Origin: Aplidium turbinatum
Lineage: Eukaryota; Chordata; Ascidiacea; Aplousobranchia; Polyclinidae
Length of the DNA stretch: 64,000 nucleotides
Direction: 5' to 3'
Assembly (NCBI GenBank): GCA_918807975.1
Contig: OU964924.1
Coordinates: 9,560,501 to 9,624,500 of the forward strand
This document shows, one piece after another, positions 35,763-46,600 of the stretch. Each line of letters opens with the position of its first letter. Within the stretch, counting starts at the first letter, position 1. The notes below the pieces were generated by a model. That model saw only the letters and a list, made by a program, of their open reading frames with translations, did not search any database and was not told the origin of the DNA. The translations under genes and the position numbers were made by a program.

Positions 35763-36527
35763 GTCGTCGTCGTCGTCGTCTGAGCTTCTGGGGCCGAGGG
35801 TCTATCCTTTTACCACCCCAGATTCACGATGTTCCCGGACTACACTGGAAGGCTGCTAGAGAGCAGCCAGTCTTTAGTTTCATCATCCATGACGCGCAAA
35901 CCTTCCACTCCGTTAGGTGGCTTGAAGATGGTACAGTCATTGATGATGTGGTCTGCGGTCTGTTCCTCGGCACCACATTCACAGGAGGAGGATGAAGCCA
36001 TTCCCCATTGGTGCATGGTTGAGCGGAAAATCCCGACGCCCGTACGGAGACGGTTGAGGCGCACCCATGCCTGTCTCTGTAGTGTCAGGCCGATGGGGCG
36101 TGTGTCGGCGTCGGGGATGAATGAATGGAGTCTGGTGGTGCTTGACCTCCATTCAGAATTCCATTTATGGTCCGCCCAAGTAGCCGCAGAGATGTCTTGT
36201 TCATCAGCTTCGTTGATCAGAAGCCGAGCGGCTGGCACGAATGGGTGTCTTGATTTCAGTCGGCGGGGGTGCCCGTTTGGGAAGGTAGAGATCTTGTGGT
36301 GGAGAAGATGGTTAGGCTCCAGTGCCCGTCGACCGAGAGACAGAGTGGCTTCTTCGCGACGAAGCTCAGCAGGTTGGATGCCAGCAAGAATGGGGAGATT
36401 GTCCAATGGTGTGGGACGCAGGCATCTGGTCACTGTGCGCAGGGCGCTGTTTATGGCAGTGTCGATGTTGTGGCAGTGAGCACTGCGGCACCAGACAGGT
36501 GCACAGTACTCTGCAGAAGAGTAGAAC
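35763..36527 (-). mobile_element. 5'-truncated LINE, GC-rich, with a (GAC)n 3' tail (copy 2)
   Basis: Nearly identical to 12311-13075 (only a few differences in the first 140 bases), but cut off earlier at its 5' side, near 36527. The minus-strand frame 36433-35840 is open for 197 residues: LRPTPLDNLPILAGIQPAEL, HPFVPAARLLINEADEQD, WVRLNRLRTGVGIFRSTMHQ and CECGAEEQTADH. Unlike copy 1 it keeps the frame around ADEQDISAATWAD. The tail is (CGT)n at 35763-35780. It sits inside the hAT at 33859-37238. The plus-strand 216-aa frame at 35829-36479 is a shadow. Confidence 0.9.
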
Positions 36528-37535
36528 TACTTAGGCAGTGTTCCTGCAGCACGAAATCGAGCACGTTTACCCAGCAAAGACATGATCGTCATGCACATGT
36601 TTGGAATGGCATGAAGTGAAATGAGCTTTTAATTTATAATTGACGACTTCATGGAACTATTACCAAGCATTTGCGAGCAAAAGATACACTGAGGTTTTTG
36701 AACGCCATCTATCGTAATGAAGTCGAACCAAAAGTCAACATATGATTCTAAATAAGTTCGTTTCTTCGACATGATAACTGTAGATTGTTTAACTTATTTA
36801 CTCACTTCAAAATAATTCATTTGCGAAAGACGTTCACTGTGCAGTGTGCAATCTGTCCAACTTCCTCTAATGAAGTATGAGACTAATTGAGCTATGCCAC
36901 GTTTTGACCGTTGCGAAAACAATGCACTTTATTGCGCAATAAAGGAAGTTGCAATCTTCGCAGAGTTGCAATCCACTTAGTCCTAATTAGGTTGTGTACA
37001 GTAAAAATGTAGCACACATACGCTGCTGAAATGAAACTGGTAGTCTACTTGCGTGGAGATAAAATAAAAAGACGAAAGCTTTAAGCATAAATTTGAACCA
37101 AAATCGAGTGCAACACTACTAGTTTTTTAATAACTGAAAAAATGAAGTTTACTTTACTTTATGATTCAGTAAATTTACCCCCTCGGTAGGTGAAATTTAC
37201 CCCCAGGGGATAAATTTACCCCCGGTTAAGAACCCCTGCACTGATGGGAGGAGAACATAGGAAAACATAGATTTCAAAACGTTTGAATTGACTTTTATGT
37301 GTAAGTAAATGTGTTAAAATGAGAAAAGAGGAAAATCACCTTTTCGCGAAATTTCTCAATGACTTGCCTACTGTAGATTCCCATTAATGTAGAAAGGTCA
37401 CAATGTACAAAAAGAAGAAGTTTTTGTACCTTGGAACTACCATAATCCAACGTCATCGGCAATACAAAGAGCTTGCTGAATCATCAGGAATACGATCATT
37501 GAGCACAGCCTATTTTAGTGAAGTATTTCATAAAT

Positions 37536-37813
37536 CCAGTTAAGCGCGTCGTTTATTTGTTGGGTCTGTTCGCCCAGTGTGTAATTATTTTTTGCGAAAC
37601 GCAGCAAGCTGTAGGCGTGTAGTATCGCGCAGTAAGACGCATTTAAATGTTTATGTACAATGATGACAAAAGTGTCTGTCATACGCAGTACCAATGTAAA
37701 ACGTCTGTGTCATATGCACTGATGCAATGAATTTCCATGACATTGATCAGTGTCATACGCAATGGCGGGTGAAAACACCATGACTCAAATGAGTGTCATA
37801 CGCGCTTAACTGG
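37536..37813. mobile_element. MITE with internal GTGTCATACGC repeats
   Basis: The ends CCAGTTAAGCGCGT and ACGCGCTTAACTGG form a 14-bp perfect inverted repeat. The interior repeats a word close to GTGTCATACGC at least four times (about 37670, 37703, 37756 and 37792). No clear target duplication beyond AT on each side. It is 278 bp with no coding capacity and lies within E3. Confidence 0.7.
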
Positions 37814-38116
37814 ATAATGAGAACTTCTCCGTCTTCATCGTCGGCTCCAGCTCGTGTCCGAGCATTGGTTTGTCTTCAAATTGAATTTGGCTTTGGATGG
37901 TGATGTCGTATGTGGCTTTGGAGGCCCAGTCTATGACGGAAAAGACGTAGGCAAAAGGCACTGGGAGACAATCATCATAGATCCGCCGCCAATGTGTGAA
38001 ACCGTGCTGGAGGCTTCCAACTCTTCCAAGCTTGCCCCTGTTACCTGTGATATCATCGCCATTGGGCTTTGTTTGGTCCAGGTCCAAATTGAGACAAAGG
38101 CCATTCGCTTGTATGG
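37814..38116. other. GC-richer open segment in E3, function unknown
   Basis: Both strands are open here (93-aa frames at 37806-38087 minus and 37854-38135 plus). The composition is richer in GC than the surroundings, which suggests a coding origin, probably part of E3 or of another insertion. I recognise neither translation. Confidence 0.35.
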
Positions 38117-38905
38117 TTGTTTAAAGTGGTCGTAACTACACGAGGGCTACGCACACACTCTTGGCCAGCTCCATGTCCACTGCAGTCCAATAAGATCGAA
38201 ACGTGCAGCTTCAGGGGAACTGGTTGCAATGGGCTGCCGGGTGCTCTATTCATACCACGTAAGGATCAGTGCGACGTGTGTTTCATTCAAACACAGTAAT
38301 ATTACCAAGGAACAATAGAATGACCATATCAAGTTGAAAAATGAAGCTTGAGATGAGGACGAAAGACAAAGAGTCTGCTAGCACAGTAAATTCCGTATGG
38401 ACAATGGATTCACAGGCTGTACTTCTGTGTCCCAAAACTAAGGAAAGCAGTACGTACTATAAAACCAAGCTGCAGGTGCACCATTTTACACTATTCAATC
38501 TTGAATCAAAAGATGCTTATTGCTCTATTTGGAATGAAACAGAAGGTGATTTACGCAGTGAAGTATTGGCTTTCTTGCAGTTTAATAATTTCGAACGGAT
38601 AATTTCTGGAAGCCCCGGTCTGGAGGAGATAGTTATTTGAAGTGATGGGTGTGGATATCAATGTAGAAACTCTAATGTTTCTAGTGCCTACTGTGCCCTT
38701 GCATGGAAGCATGGCATCACTATTACTCAGAAGTATCTCGTGGCTGGTCACACTCAAATGGAGTGCCATAGCATGCACAGTACTATCGAGCGAAAATTGG
38801 TAAACGACATTTTTACGACGAGAGATTACGAAATTGGAAATTATCATCCAGAATGCCAGGATCAGACCGCATCCCAACAATGTACAGAGGATGCAACACA
38901 GTGAT
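38117..38905 (+). pseudogene. Transposase-like coding remnant of E3
   Basis: In order: IPRKDQCDVC near 38258 (a CxxC motif), TKDKESASTVNSVWTMDSQ from 38356, TYYKTKLQVHHFTLFNLESK at 38454-38512, WNETEGDLRSEVLAFLQF near 38530-38583, SDGCGYQCRN at about 38643-38672, ITITQKYLVAGHTQMECHSM at 38716-38775, then TIERKLVNDIFTTRDYEIG. By memory of the family these match FxPRKDxCDVC, YYKTKLxVHNFTIFNL and VLYSDGCGYQNRN...EQKYLxxGHTQMECDSMHSxIE. The SDG aspartate probably belongs to the catalytic core. It has several frame interruptions and the end is eroded. The minus frame 38551-38970 is a shadow. Confidence 0.75.
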
Positions 38906-39701
38906 TTTATGAAAATCGATGGATGATGCTTGTTGAGTATCAGACCTGGAAAGAAAGCTGTAGATTCCACGGTTCATGATCTTAAAGGCCTGGATCATGA
39001 AAGCAGTGGAAAGGTATTGTACAAGGTCCCATTATGTGAGGCTGCACAGTGGGAGGATCTGCCACAGCTGTCACAAACAAACTTAGGCGACACTACATGA
39101 ATTCCTATTTTTTCAAGCCATCTTCCAATCAAATTGAGGAAACACAATGATCTCCAATCTATGAAACATGTTGTGCCAACAGGGTGCCTCTCTTTTTTTG
39201 ATAATTTGCCTCATCACTGATAATTTATTCAGCTTGTCTTGCCAACTCTGAACTGTTTTTGGGCAAAATATGCAGTCTAGCATGAAATACAACTCCTATC
39301 GTTAGATTGGAGTTGCTATTAGGGATTTTCCTGTTAATTCTAGTTGTATTATTACTGTCATTATGTCACCGTTAGAAAACTCATATTGATAAACTCAAAA
39401 TATCAAATGGCCTAAGTCATGTCTGTGCATTCGGAAAATGGCCTAAGTCATCCCAGCACATTATGGGATGCAAAATGAAGCAAATCAAAGTATACATGCT
39501 CATTGTACTTGTGTCGATATGCCATTTTCGTTTAACTGTACAATAAATACGATAAAAACAACTGTGTATACAGTTTTTTTCGATTATCTCAAAACAAGAA
39601 ATAATGAGTTACGCCATTATTTTACTAGTCTGACAATATTTATTGTTTTTTTACAGTAGTGTTGCTTTGCTCTGCACTTCACGATTTTATGCCGTAGAAT
39701 T

Positions 39702-40011
39702 CAGGGCTACTCAACTGGCGGAATGCGGTCCGAATCCGGACTTTCTGGGTTTTGATGGTGACCTTGAGCTTTTGAAAGAATAACCTCATTGCCACGTTTC
39801 AGGGCTTCTTTAAACAGATTTCTACTGGGAGGAAGCAATTTTTACTGTGATTATCCTAGTTGCTGGGGGGCTTCGACTCCCAGACTCCCCAACAATCACT
39901 CCCAGATAGTTTAACTTTCGTGGTTGCGTATGAAATAACTTATTTACCTGACCGCTAAAAATATTCAACTTGTTAAACTAGACCTTTGTTAAGACTAGTT
40001 GAGTAACCCTG
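39702..40011. mobile_element. hAT-type MITE
   Basis: The ends CAGGGCTACTCAACT and AGTTGAGTAACCCTG are inverted repeats. CCGTAGAA (39692-39699) and CCGTAGAT (40012-40019) look like an aged 8-bp target duplication, with two extra T before the left terminus. The element is 310 bp with no coding capacity. Confidence 0.78.
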
Positions 40012-40019
40012 CCGTAGAT

Positions 40020-41015
40020 AACTCTTAGCTCTGTAAAACATGGTTTTCAAATGCCAAAAACAAAGTAGCCTATTCAGTATTCATTATGTATGTATAGTTG
40101 TATACTGAAAAGTGTTTTCATCGGTCTTTGGGGGACATCCCTAAGACGAAAATACCGTCTTCCATGTATAAGTTGTTAATCAGCTGATTGGCTTCCATTT
40201 ATGCATGTTTTCAAGCCGACTGTTACTTCACTGCTGCGTTTCTTCGATGCTAACTGGATTAACAAAGCTTTGCTTCTACATATTGTTTTGCTCATTATTT
40301 GTTTCCTCAGCTGCAGCAGGAGCCTAATAACGTTTTTTTTTTACTTTGTTGCTTTGGCACAAGTAACAACTAGTTGGTTGTTTTCTTTCCAAAAAGATAA
40401 AAACTTAATCGACTGCTATGTAGTGGCGCACCCAAACATTTAGCTCAGTGTGCATCTTCTTGTTGCAATTGCGTGTCAGGCCGTGTGTGGTATCATTAGT
40501 GACTAGATCGTTATATACTTTCATCTGAATCATTGTACAATTGATTAAGTTGGTAGAAGGGATGTTTTTTTATCAAAGAAAACTGATTTTCACCTCAGTA
40601 CTTTAATTTCTATTTAAAACGTTTTACCAGACAAACCATGTTACAAAGTGGAAGGAAGATTCCTACATCATGTATAGGCTATTGGTGGAAATAAGTTAAG
40701 CTACAAATGCAATATCAGAAAAACCAGTTTCCAAAGAAACATATCCTTCGTAAACAAAGCTTAGAACACTACGAAGCATACATTAAAACAGTGCAAAGAC
40801 AGTGGCCAACTGCTATGAGTTGAACGATATCACATCCATTTGTGACAGCATGGATTTCAAAACATTAAGCAGGGTATCTTTTTTTCTGATTTAAAATTTT
40901 GTCTATTGTTTTTGACATGGTTTTAAACAACTAGATTTCATTTTAAGAGATTATTTTTCTTGCTACTAAGCACTACGTATAACCAAAGATTTCTTTTTTT
41001 AACATAAAAGTAAGT
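40020..41015. other. No recognised gene
   Basis: AT-rich DNA; the 80-aa frame at 40201-40443 is hydrophobic by composition but has no recognisable similarity or start context. Confidence 0.4.
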
Positions 41016-41236
41016 AAAAAGGTAAAGGTGCTCCCGTATTTGACACCAAGCATCAGATGATAAGGTTTAAACAGCCAATCCCCCGGCACACCCACTAGTT
41101 GGGGATCACCTTTTTCATCTTATTACAACCTGGGCAGAAGTGAACGTTGTTTTTCCAACACCCAGCTTACGCCGGAAATTGAACCAAGATCACATAATTG
41201 GAAAAGTGAGCACTTACACCATTCCCCGGCCATCAT
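41016..41236 (-). repeat. tRNA-derived SINE, family C
   Basis: Minus strand: a head GATGGCCGGGGAATGGTGTA (box A-like), then GGTTCAATTTCCGG (box B-like), a body of about 130 bp and an end GGTGCTCCCGTA-complement running into GTAAAGG/T-rich sequence. It is distinct from family A at 20.9 kb. Confidence 0.6.
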
Positions 41237-42142
41237 TTCGCTAGTAGGTTACTGAACCGCAATATAGCAATTAAAACAAAATTAGGTTATTTTAACCAAA
41301 CATGAAAAATGCATGAATTAAATTATACTATTGATTTTCCTTTGTTCCCATGGTTCTAATCAAAAAGATGCAAAACGAATCTATTTTTCCCAGTAACAAA
41401 AATATGCCAAACGTTTTTCTGATTGTTTCGATGATATCAATGCACTTTGTAGATTAGCATAAAAGTAAAATTGATTTTCAATGATTATTTTCAAGTCTTC
41501 ATTGAATGAATGTCCAACATACTGTACAGTAAGGTTAGACTTTTACTTGATATTACTTTACATTATTTATAACAATACATAGTGCTGAAATATCTGGTGA
41601 TGTTATTGTTAACCAGTGAATCGGTCTTTTTTACATTTGCTTTATGTTAAAGTATTTAGGCTACTGATTAAATTAACGTTACCTGACGCTTGCTAAAGAT
41701 CTAGTGATTCAGCTAACACAATAGCACTGTACCACCAGCATAACGTAAATTTATTATCTTTGAACCGCCAGCTTATACTCTTTTCATATTCATTCAGTTA
41801 TACAGTATTTGTTTATGCACCAAAGACACAGTAGCAGCAAAACATTCCAGTTTAGACTAACTCAATAAGGTGCTGTAGGCTACTGTATTTCTGCGATACA
41901 CCCATCTCAGCGGTATTGACACTAGACAGGGGTACATGAAACTATAGGCCTACTGTCTCAAGTCAGTTGCTTCCCTGTTAATTTAGATTTCGATGTTGAA
42001 TCACAGTAATACTACACACGCACACACACACACATACACAGTAAAAAAGAAAGCAATATTAACATATTGCAAATACGAAACAAGCGTAGTAACATTTTTC
42101 CTGGTTAAAAATGCGAGTCATAAAGGAAGCAACTGACAGTTA
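41237..42142. other. No recognised gene; short CA repeat
   Basis: AT-rich DNA with an imperfect (CA)n run at about 42013-42040. Nothing else seen. Confidence 0.4.
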
Positions 42143-43574
42143 TAGTCCAGTCGTTGAAGGGTTTTACCTTGACTTAATTGGTGTAAAGCTGAAACTTTAT
42201 ACATTGGTTCTGTTCATTATGTACAATGACCAAAAAAAAATTCCCGTCAAAATTTTTTGGTGAAAAAAAGTTATCCGCTATTTTCGAAATTCCGCCATTT
42301 TTTTCAAAATGGCGGATATACAAATACTGAATTATTCAATTTTTATGAAATTATTGTTAGTGTTGGTGCTCATTTAAAAGTAAATTTCATAGTGCAATCA
42401 TTTCACACTGGCAAAGTTTTGGTCCACCGTGATTGCCGGAGGAAGTTTACGGATATACGGAAAAAGGGTTCAGAAAAAATGCCTGCAAAGAAATTACGAT
42501 CTGTGACAAGGAAATTCAAGCTTCTGAAGCCTCCAGTAGGCTATACTGCGTCAAAAGGGTGCTAATAGGATTAATGCTGCCAGTACTAATAGAGGGGACA
42601 ACACTGTTGCGACAGCTGGTCGAAAAGTACACATAGACTGTCGTAAACGTTACACCAACCCAATCGATATACACTACAGCTTAAGAAGAACAGAGAGGAA
42701 AGTGGGTCCTGCGTCACGAGGAAACAAAGTGTTTGAATTCTTGATGGCAATTTCCACAGTAAGACTCATTGTTTGTTTTGTGGGACTCGAGGTCTCACGG
42801 ACAGACCTGGCTTTAGTTTTGTTAAAACATATGTTTTTGCAAGGACTATATTAGAGTGTTGTGAGAGACGTTCTGACGATTGGTCATGTGCCGTGAAAGG
42901 TCGTATTGAATCTTAAGGTAGCGATTTGCATGCTGCAGACTGTTTATACCATCATTCTTGTAGTGTTAATTTTGTATGTGGATTTAACGTACCCTTGCAA
43001 TGCGCCAGAGTACCTGAGGCAAAACGTCTAAAATCTGGGCGACCGAAGGATGAGAAACAGGATCAGGCATTTCTAAAGATGTGTTCCCATCTTGAACGGA
43101 ATGATGAAGAACAGTTAACGATATCAGACCTCAGATCTAAAATGAAGGAGTTTTTAGCAAATGATGATTGCCTTCCTTAAGGATCAAAATATCTGAAGAC
43201 TCAATTATAGAAACAGTGCGGTGAATCTATTTATATAGCTGAAGGTCAGGGCCTTCATTGCATTGTCACTATGAGAGAGAAGACATCCGAAATCCTCCGA
43301 TCTCATTATCTAAAAACAAGACATGAGGATGATGAAGAGTCACAAAAGAGAGAAATAATTAAAACTTCGGCAAGGCTCATCAATAATGGTGTTCCATCTG
43401 TTAATGATCACTATCCAAGCACAGACGCACTCCTAAATAATAATAATAATCGTGTTTTATTTGCGCCCAATGCGATACATAACATACAGTAACACTGCGA
43501 TCACAGATGTGATAGCCTACAACAGACGACAGGAAGCAGCGAAGTGACATATAGGCCTAGTCTTCGAGTCAGCT

Positions 43575-43720
43575 TCTCCCCTTATTTTGGCTTTGCCATT
43601 AAGTGTCTGTGCCCAGACACAGCCGCGTGCTCTGGAGCGGTGTCGAACCCACGTCTTTCGAACGTCGCGCAGACGTTCTCACCACTTCGCTACGCAACCG
43701 ACACTCAATCTCGGTCCTGA
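43575..43720 (-). repeat. tRNA-derived SINE-like insertion, family B
   Basis: On the minus strand CGGTTGCGTAGCGAAGTGGT (43681-43702, box A-like) is followed about 35 bases on by GGGTTCGACACC (43639-43652, box B-like). The spacing suits a tRNA-derived pol III promoter. It interrupts the coding remnant of E4. The exact ends are uncertain. Confidence 0.55.
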
Positions 43721-43879
43721 AGACGCAGAAGACATCCTGAAGCGCAGAAGACATCACTGGCTGGTTATGTACCTTTTTCTCAGGATCAAACCCTGAAGAA
43801 TATTGTGAATGGTGTTGTGGCCGAGGATGACGTTAATGTATAGGCATAAACAAACGAAAAAATGATTGACTTGATCAGT

Positions 43880-44570
43880 AAAAACACTTCGGGGTAGTCT
43901 AAAGGCTGCGAAGTGATCAATGCCCCAGGGGATGCTGAGGTTCCGATTGTGAAGGCTACTGTTGTTAATGTAGTGTCATACTCGACAACGTTGATTGGAG
44001 AAGACACAGATCTGTTGGTCCTGCTTCTTCATTATGCGCAACAAGCAAACAAAGATCTATATTTACGTTCCGACAAGGAAAATGCTGACAAAGTGTATCA
44101 TATAAACGAACTGAAAATGGTGATGGGTGAAGAATTATGTTCCCAATTACTTTTTCTACATGCCTACACTGGATGTGACACAACATCAAGAATCTTTGGT
44201 GTTGGTAAGAAATCTGTCTTTCACAAGCTGGTAGCCTAAAGGGTGCCGCTACTCTGAAAGACTGTGCCAATTACTTCCTTCTTCCAAAGCAGACAGCAGC
44301 ATCCATTGTGAACAAAGATTGTCAAGCGATGGTTGTGATTTTTGGGGGCACGCGGACGGATTCCCTCTCGTCATTGCACTACAGAGTACTAATAAAAAAG
44401 TAGTCTCTTCCCAATCATTTGTGACACCAGAACGCCTACCACCTACTGAGTCATCGACAAAATTTTACTGTCTAAGGGTTTACTGCCAAATAATGGTCTG
44501 GCCAGGACAGGAGGTGATATGGAAACTTACGGGTGGGGTTGGAAACTGGAAGGCAGTCAGTTTGTGACAA
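43880..44570 (+). pseudogene. XPG-type nuclease part of the E4 transposase
   Basis: NAPGDAEVPIVKATV at 43919-43965 recalls the acidic ExD motif of FEN1/XPG (APxEAEA). GEDTDLLVLLLHYAQQA at 44000-44050 is the second acidic motif. LHAYTGCDTTSRIFGVGKKS at 44157-44216 corresponds to the helix-hairpin-helix entry (GxD...GIG). LPPTESSTKFYCLRVYCQIM at 44438-44497 is the conserved family tail. Other blocks lie at 42257-42565 and 42926-43490. The frame is broken several times. This protein type is frequent in cnidarian, mollusc and fish genomes as an uncharacterised transposon protein. Confidence 0.7.
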
Positions 44571-44896
44571 CAGAGTCGGACATGGATGCTGACCCAGATT
44601 CCCTCTTATAGAACCCACAGCAACTGTAGCACTGCCAGGTGGAGCTGTAGGCAGAATAATCTACCCTGTACCGCAGCATGTGGACAGTGCAACTTGATGC
44701 CTGTAACAATACGTAGCCTACGATCAGTCATTACTGGATGAAGATGATGACCAGGACTAATTGATGGAGATTTTTACGTAATTTAACGTGGAAAGTAACC
44801 GCTCACACATCATTGGCCAGTTTTTAAAATATTATCTGTTATTTTTTCTTGCCTTCAACTGCACTGCAGTATATAACCTTGTGAAGTTTTACTTTG

Positions 44897-44960
44897 TATG
44901 TTATTCGCTCTGAGGATGTGCATTGTCATGATGCGCGAAACGTCAGTGAAGCAATAAACC
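44897..44960 (+). ncRNA. Hammerhead-like motif with palindromic minimal stem III
   Basis: CTGAGGA (44910-44916) plus an extra T, stem GTGCAT with ATGCGC (44918-44923 with 44931-44936, six pairs including one G-T), then GAAAC and GTC (44937-44944). Flanking TTATTCGCT (44901) can pair with AGTGAAGCAATAA (44945) with a bulge, as stem I. The joined ACGT is palindromic, as in hammerheads of Penelope-like elements thought to act as dimers. The extra T departs from the consensus. It lies in the 3' part of E4 and is probably a separate insertion. Confidence 0.4.
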
Positions 44961-45889
44961 ATCCTGTTTGTTGTTGCTTTTACTTTCAATTTCATCAGAT
45001 GAACGTTGCAACTAGTACTAGAAGAGATAATTGTTCTAATGAACACCCAAACTTTTCAGTATTCAACTGAATGTAAATAACTTAATAAGTGGTCTGCGAT
45101 TCTTGTACTGCCAATGTTTCACTATATTGGTTTTGTTTCATATAAGTCTTTCCATTAAACTAATGAGTTAATTTCATTTTGAATTCTTTTAATGAATTCT
45201 TTACCACCTTAAACCTAGGGATAGACGCCAGAATTAGAGCTCTAGCATGAATATTAAGTGAATTATTGTCATTACACTATTTTGTCGGCCATCTTGAAAA
45301 TGACAACTTTCCGGTGCTTTGATTCTCCTAGATTTTTAAATATATTATTCTTGATGATAATTTCTAGAAAAAACCTTTTGGAAAACCTTTTGTAGAAATT
45401 TTTTGGTTTTTTATTTTTAATTTTTGTTTGCAAACTTTGTTTATCAGCCAATTTGAGAAAAAAAAATGGCGGATTTTCAAAAAAGGCGGATAACATTTTT
45501 TCACCAAAAGATTTTGACGGGGATTTTTTTTTGTTCAATGTACATAATCAACAGAAACAATGTGCAAAGTTTCAGCTTTACACCAATTAAGTCAAGGTTC
45601 GACCCTTTTTTTCGCTTCAACGACTGGACTATTACCCGGACAATAGCTCTACGTTCTCACTGCACATTCCTCCCAAAATTGATAAAATGAAATATTTTAC
45701 GGGGTGCGATTAGTTCTGAAGAAGCAAAAAACTAGAGTTTGTAAAATAAAACACCACAGATTCAAGTGGATGCGGTAATTTCCTGAAACTATAGTTTAGA
45801 AAAGTGAGTTTTTGAATCATTAACAACAACGTGGGAGGATATGGATGTAATTTGTAGCCCATTACAGAATCTATTTATATACACATTAC

Positions 45890-46094
45890 CAGGCTTTTTT
45901 TAAGGTTTGGTTTGGGTGACTGCTAAGTAGTTTTAAGAGACTGCAAGTGTTTCATTTAAATACCAAAAAATAGCCATATTTGCTTAAACAAATTATTTAT
46001 TAGGCTACTGTAGTTGCAAGTCCAAATTTTGGGAAACCGCTGGAGAAATTTGGGGGACCGTTTCGCTCCCCCAAAACACCTTAAAAAAACACTG
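45890..46094. mobile_element. hAT-type MITE, aged
   Basis: The ends CAGGCTTTTTTTAAGG and CCTTAAAAAAACACTG are imperfect inverted repeats. Flanks CACATTAC and TACACAAC agree in five of eight positions. The right subterminal region GGGGGACCGTTTCGCTCCCC is itself an inverted repeat. It has no coding capacity. Confidence 0.6.
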
Positions 46095-46464
46095 TACACA
46101 ACAAAGAAACTTGAATGCCTGCGTACAGAGTAACAAGTTGAAAAACAAACAGTTCATTTATCACGAGAAACATCTTCATGAAAGACAATGTGAAAGAAAA
46201 ACTTAAAACAGGTTATATCTTTGCAACACTAACATTTTATCTCAGTTGAAAAATTATTTTTAGATAGCTTGGAATACCAATGTAACCAATTTCTCTAAAA
46301 CATGAATTTTGAATACAAATTGAAAAGAGCTGGAGATGGCTCAGCTCATGCTTGGTGTAGGCCTACTCCTCGCTGGAGTATAATATTATAAAATAAATCT
46401 TTTTTAGTACGAATAAAGCACAAAGTCAAATGCCAAGCTATAATAAAAAGTAGATTTCTGTTAT

Positions 46465-46600
46465 GCAGGGAAAGAAGCTGTGAATCAATGTCTCATATAA
46501 TTAACTCCATCAAATGCTTTCCCATAATCAATAAAGCATGCGCATTCGCAATTACAGTTCCATGACAAGTAATAGAAAGTTGTAGGCTACTTTTAAATTT
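46465..46600 (-). mobile_element. LINE reverse transcriptase fragment, palm motif A
   Basis: On the minus strand near 46555-46505 the translation reads CACFIDYGKAFDGVNYM, the hallmark motif A (FxDYxKAFD) of RTE/CFDP2-like non-LTR reverse transcriptases, with the first catalytic Asp intact. Little else is preserved around it. It is a very short relic of the same LINE class as at 7.5, 18.6 and 27.9 kb. Confidence 0.65.

Larger units (their letters stand above)
33859..37238. mobile_element. hAT transposon inside E3, perfect 8-bp target duplication
   Basis: The termini CAGGGGTTCTTAACC and GGTTAAGAACCCCTG are flanked on both sides by CACTGATG (33851-33858 and 37239-37246). Subterminal TTACCCC-like runs on both sides fit hAT. 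Its interior is itself disrupted by a second hAT (34059-35387) and a LINE (35763-36527). Without these it is about 1.3 kb and I see no transposase of its own, so it was probably non-autonomous. Confidence 0.9.
33213..39640 (+). mobile_element. TIR DNA transposon E3, interrupted by nested insertions
   Basis: The left end (GTCAGACTAATAAAGTAATG at 33220) and right end (inverse of GTCAGACTAGTAAAATAATG, ending at 39634) are inverted repeats that continue inward through GGCGTAACTCA. Both subterminal regions carry ATGGCCTAA(C/G)TCA words in inverted pairs. I cannot fix the outermost base or the target duplication. The coding remnant at 38117-38905 belongs to a transposase-like family common in aquatic invertebrates. 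The element is about 2.8 kb once the hAT (33859-37238) and the MITE (37536-37813) are discounted. Confidence 0.7.
42143..45631 (+). mobile_element. Academ-like DNA transposon E4 with long TIRs and TTA target duplication
   Basis: The ends TAGTCCAGTCGTTGAAG and CTTCAACGACTGGACTA are inverted repeats. The inverted similarity continues inward for roughly 170 bp, through ACCTTGACTTAATTGGTGTA and TTTTGGTGAAAAAA to AAATGGCGG. The flanks are TTA on both sides (42140-42142 and 45632-45634). Internal + strand remnants encode a Cys-containing N-terminus (VLVHRDCRRKFTD at 42418-42456) and an XPG/FEN1-type nuclease segment at 43913-44239. A transposase with an XPG nuclease plus a 3-4 bp target duplication is the published signature of the Academ superfamily. 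The element is broken and holds a SINE-like insertion and a hammerhead-like fragment. Confidence 0.7.

Noticed and set aside
35829-36479. Long plus-strand frame of 216 codons
   Set aside because: It is the antisense of the LINE reverse transcriptase on the minus strand, which carries the recognisable motifs; the GC-rich composition keeps the shadow frame open.
38551-38970. Minus-strand 139-codon frame
   Set aside because: Antisense to the E3 transposase-like blocks on plus, which match a known protein family in order.
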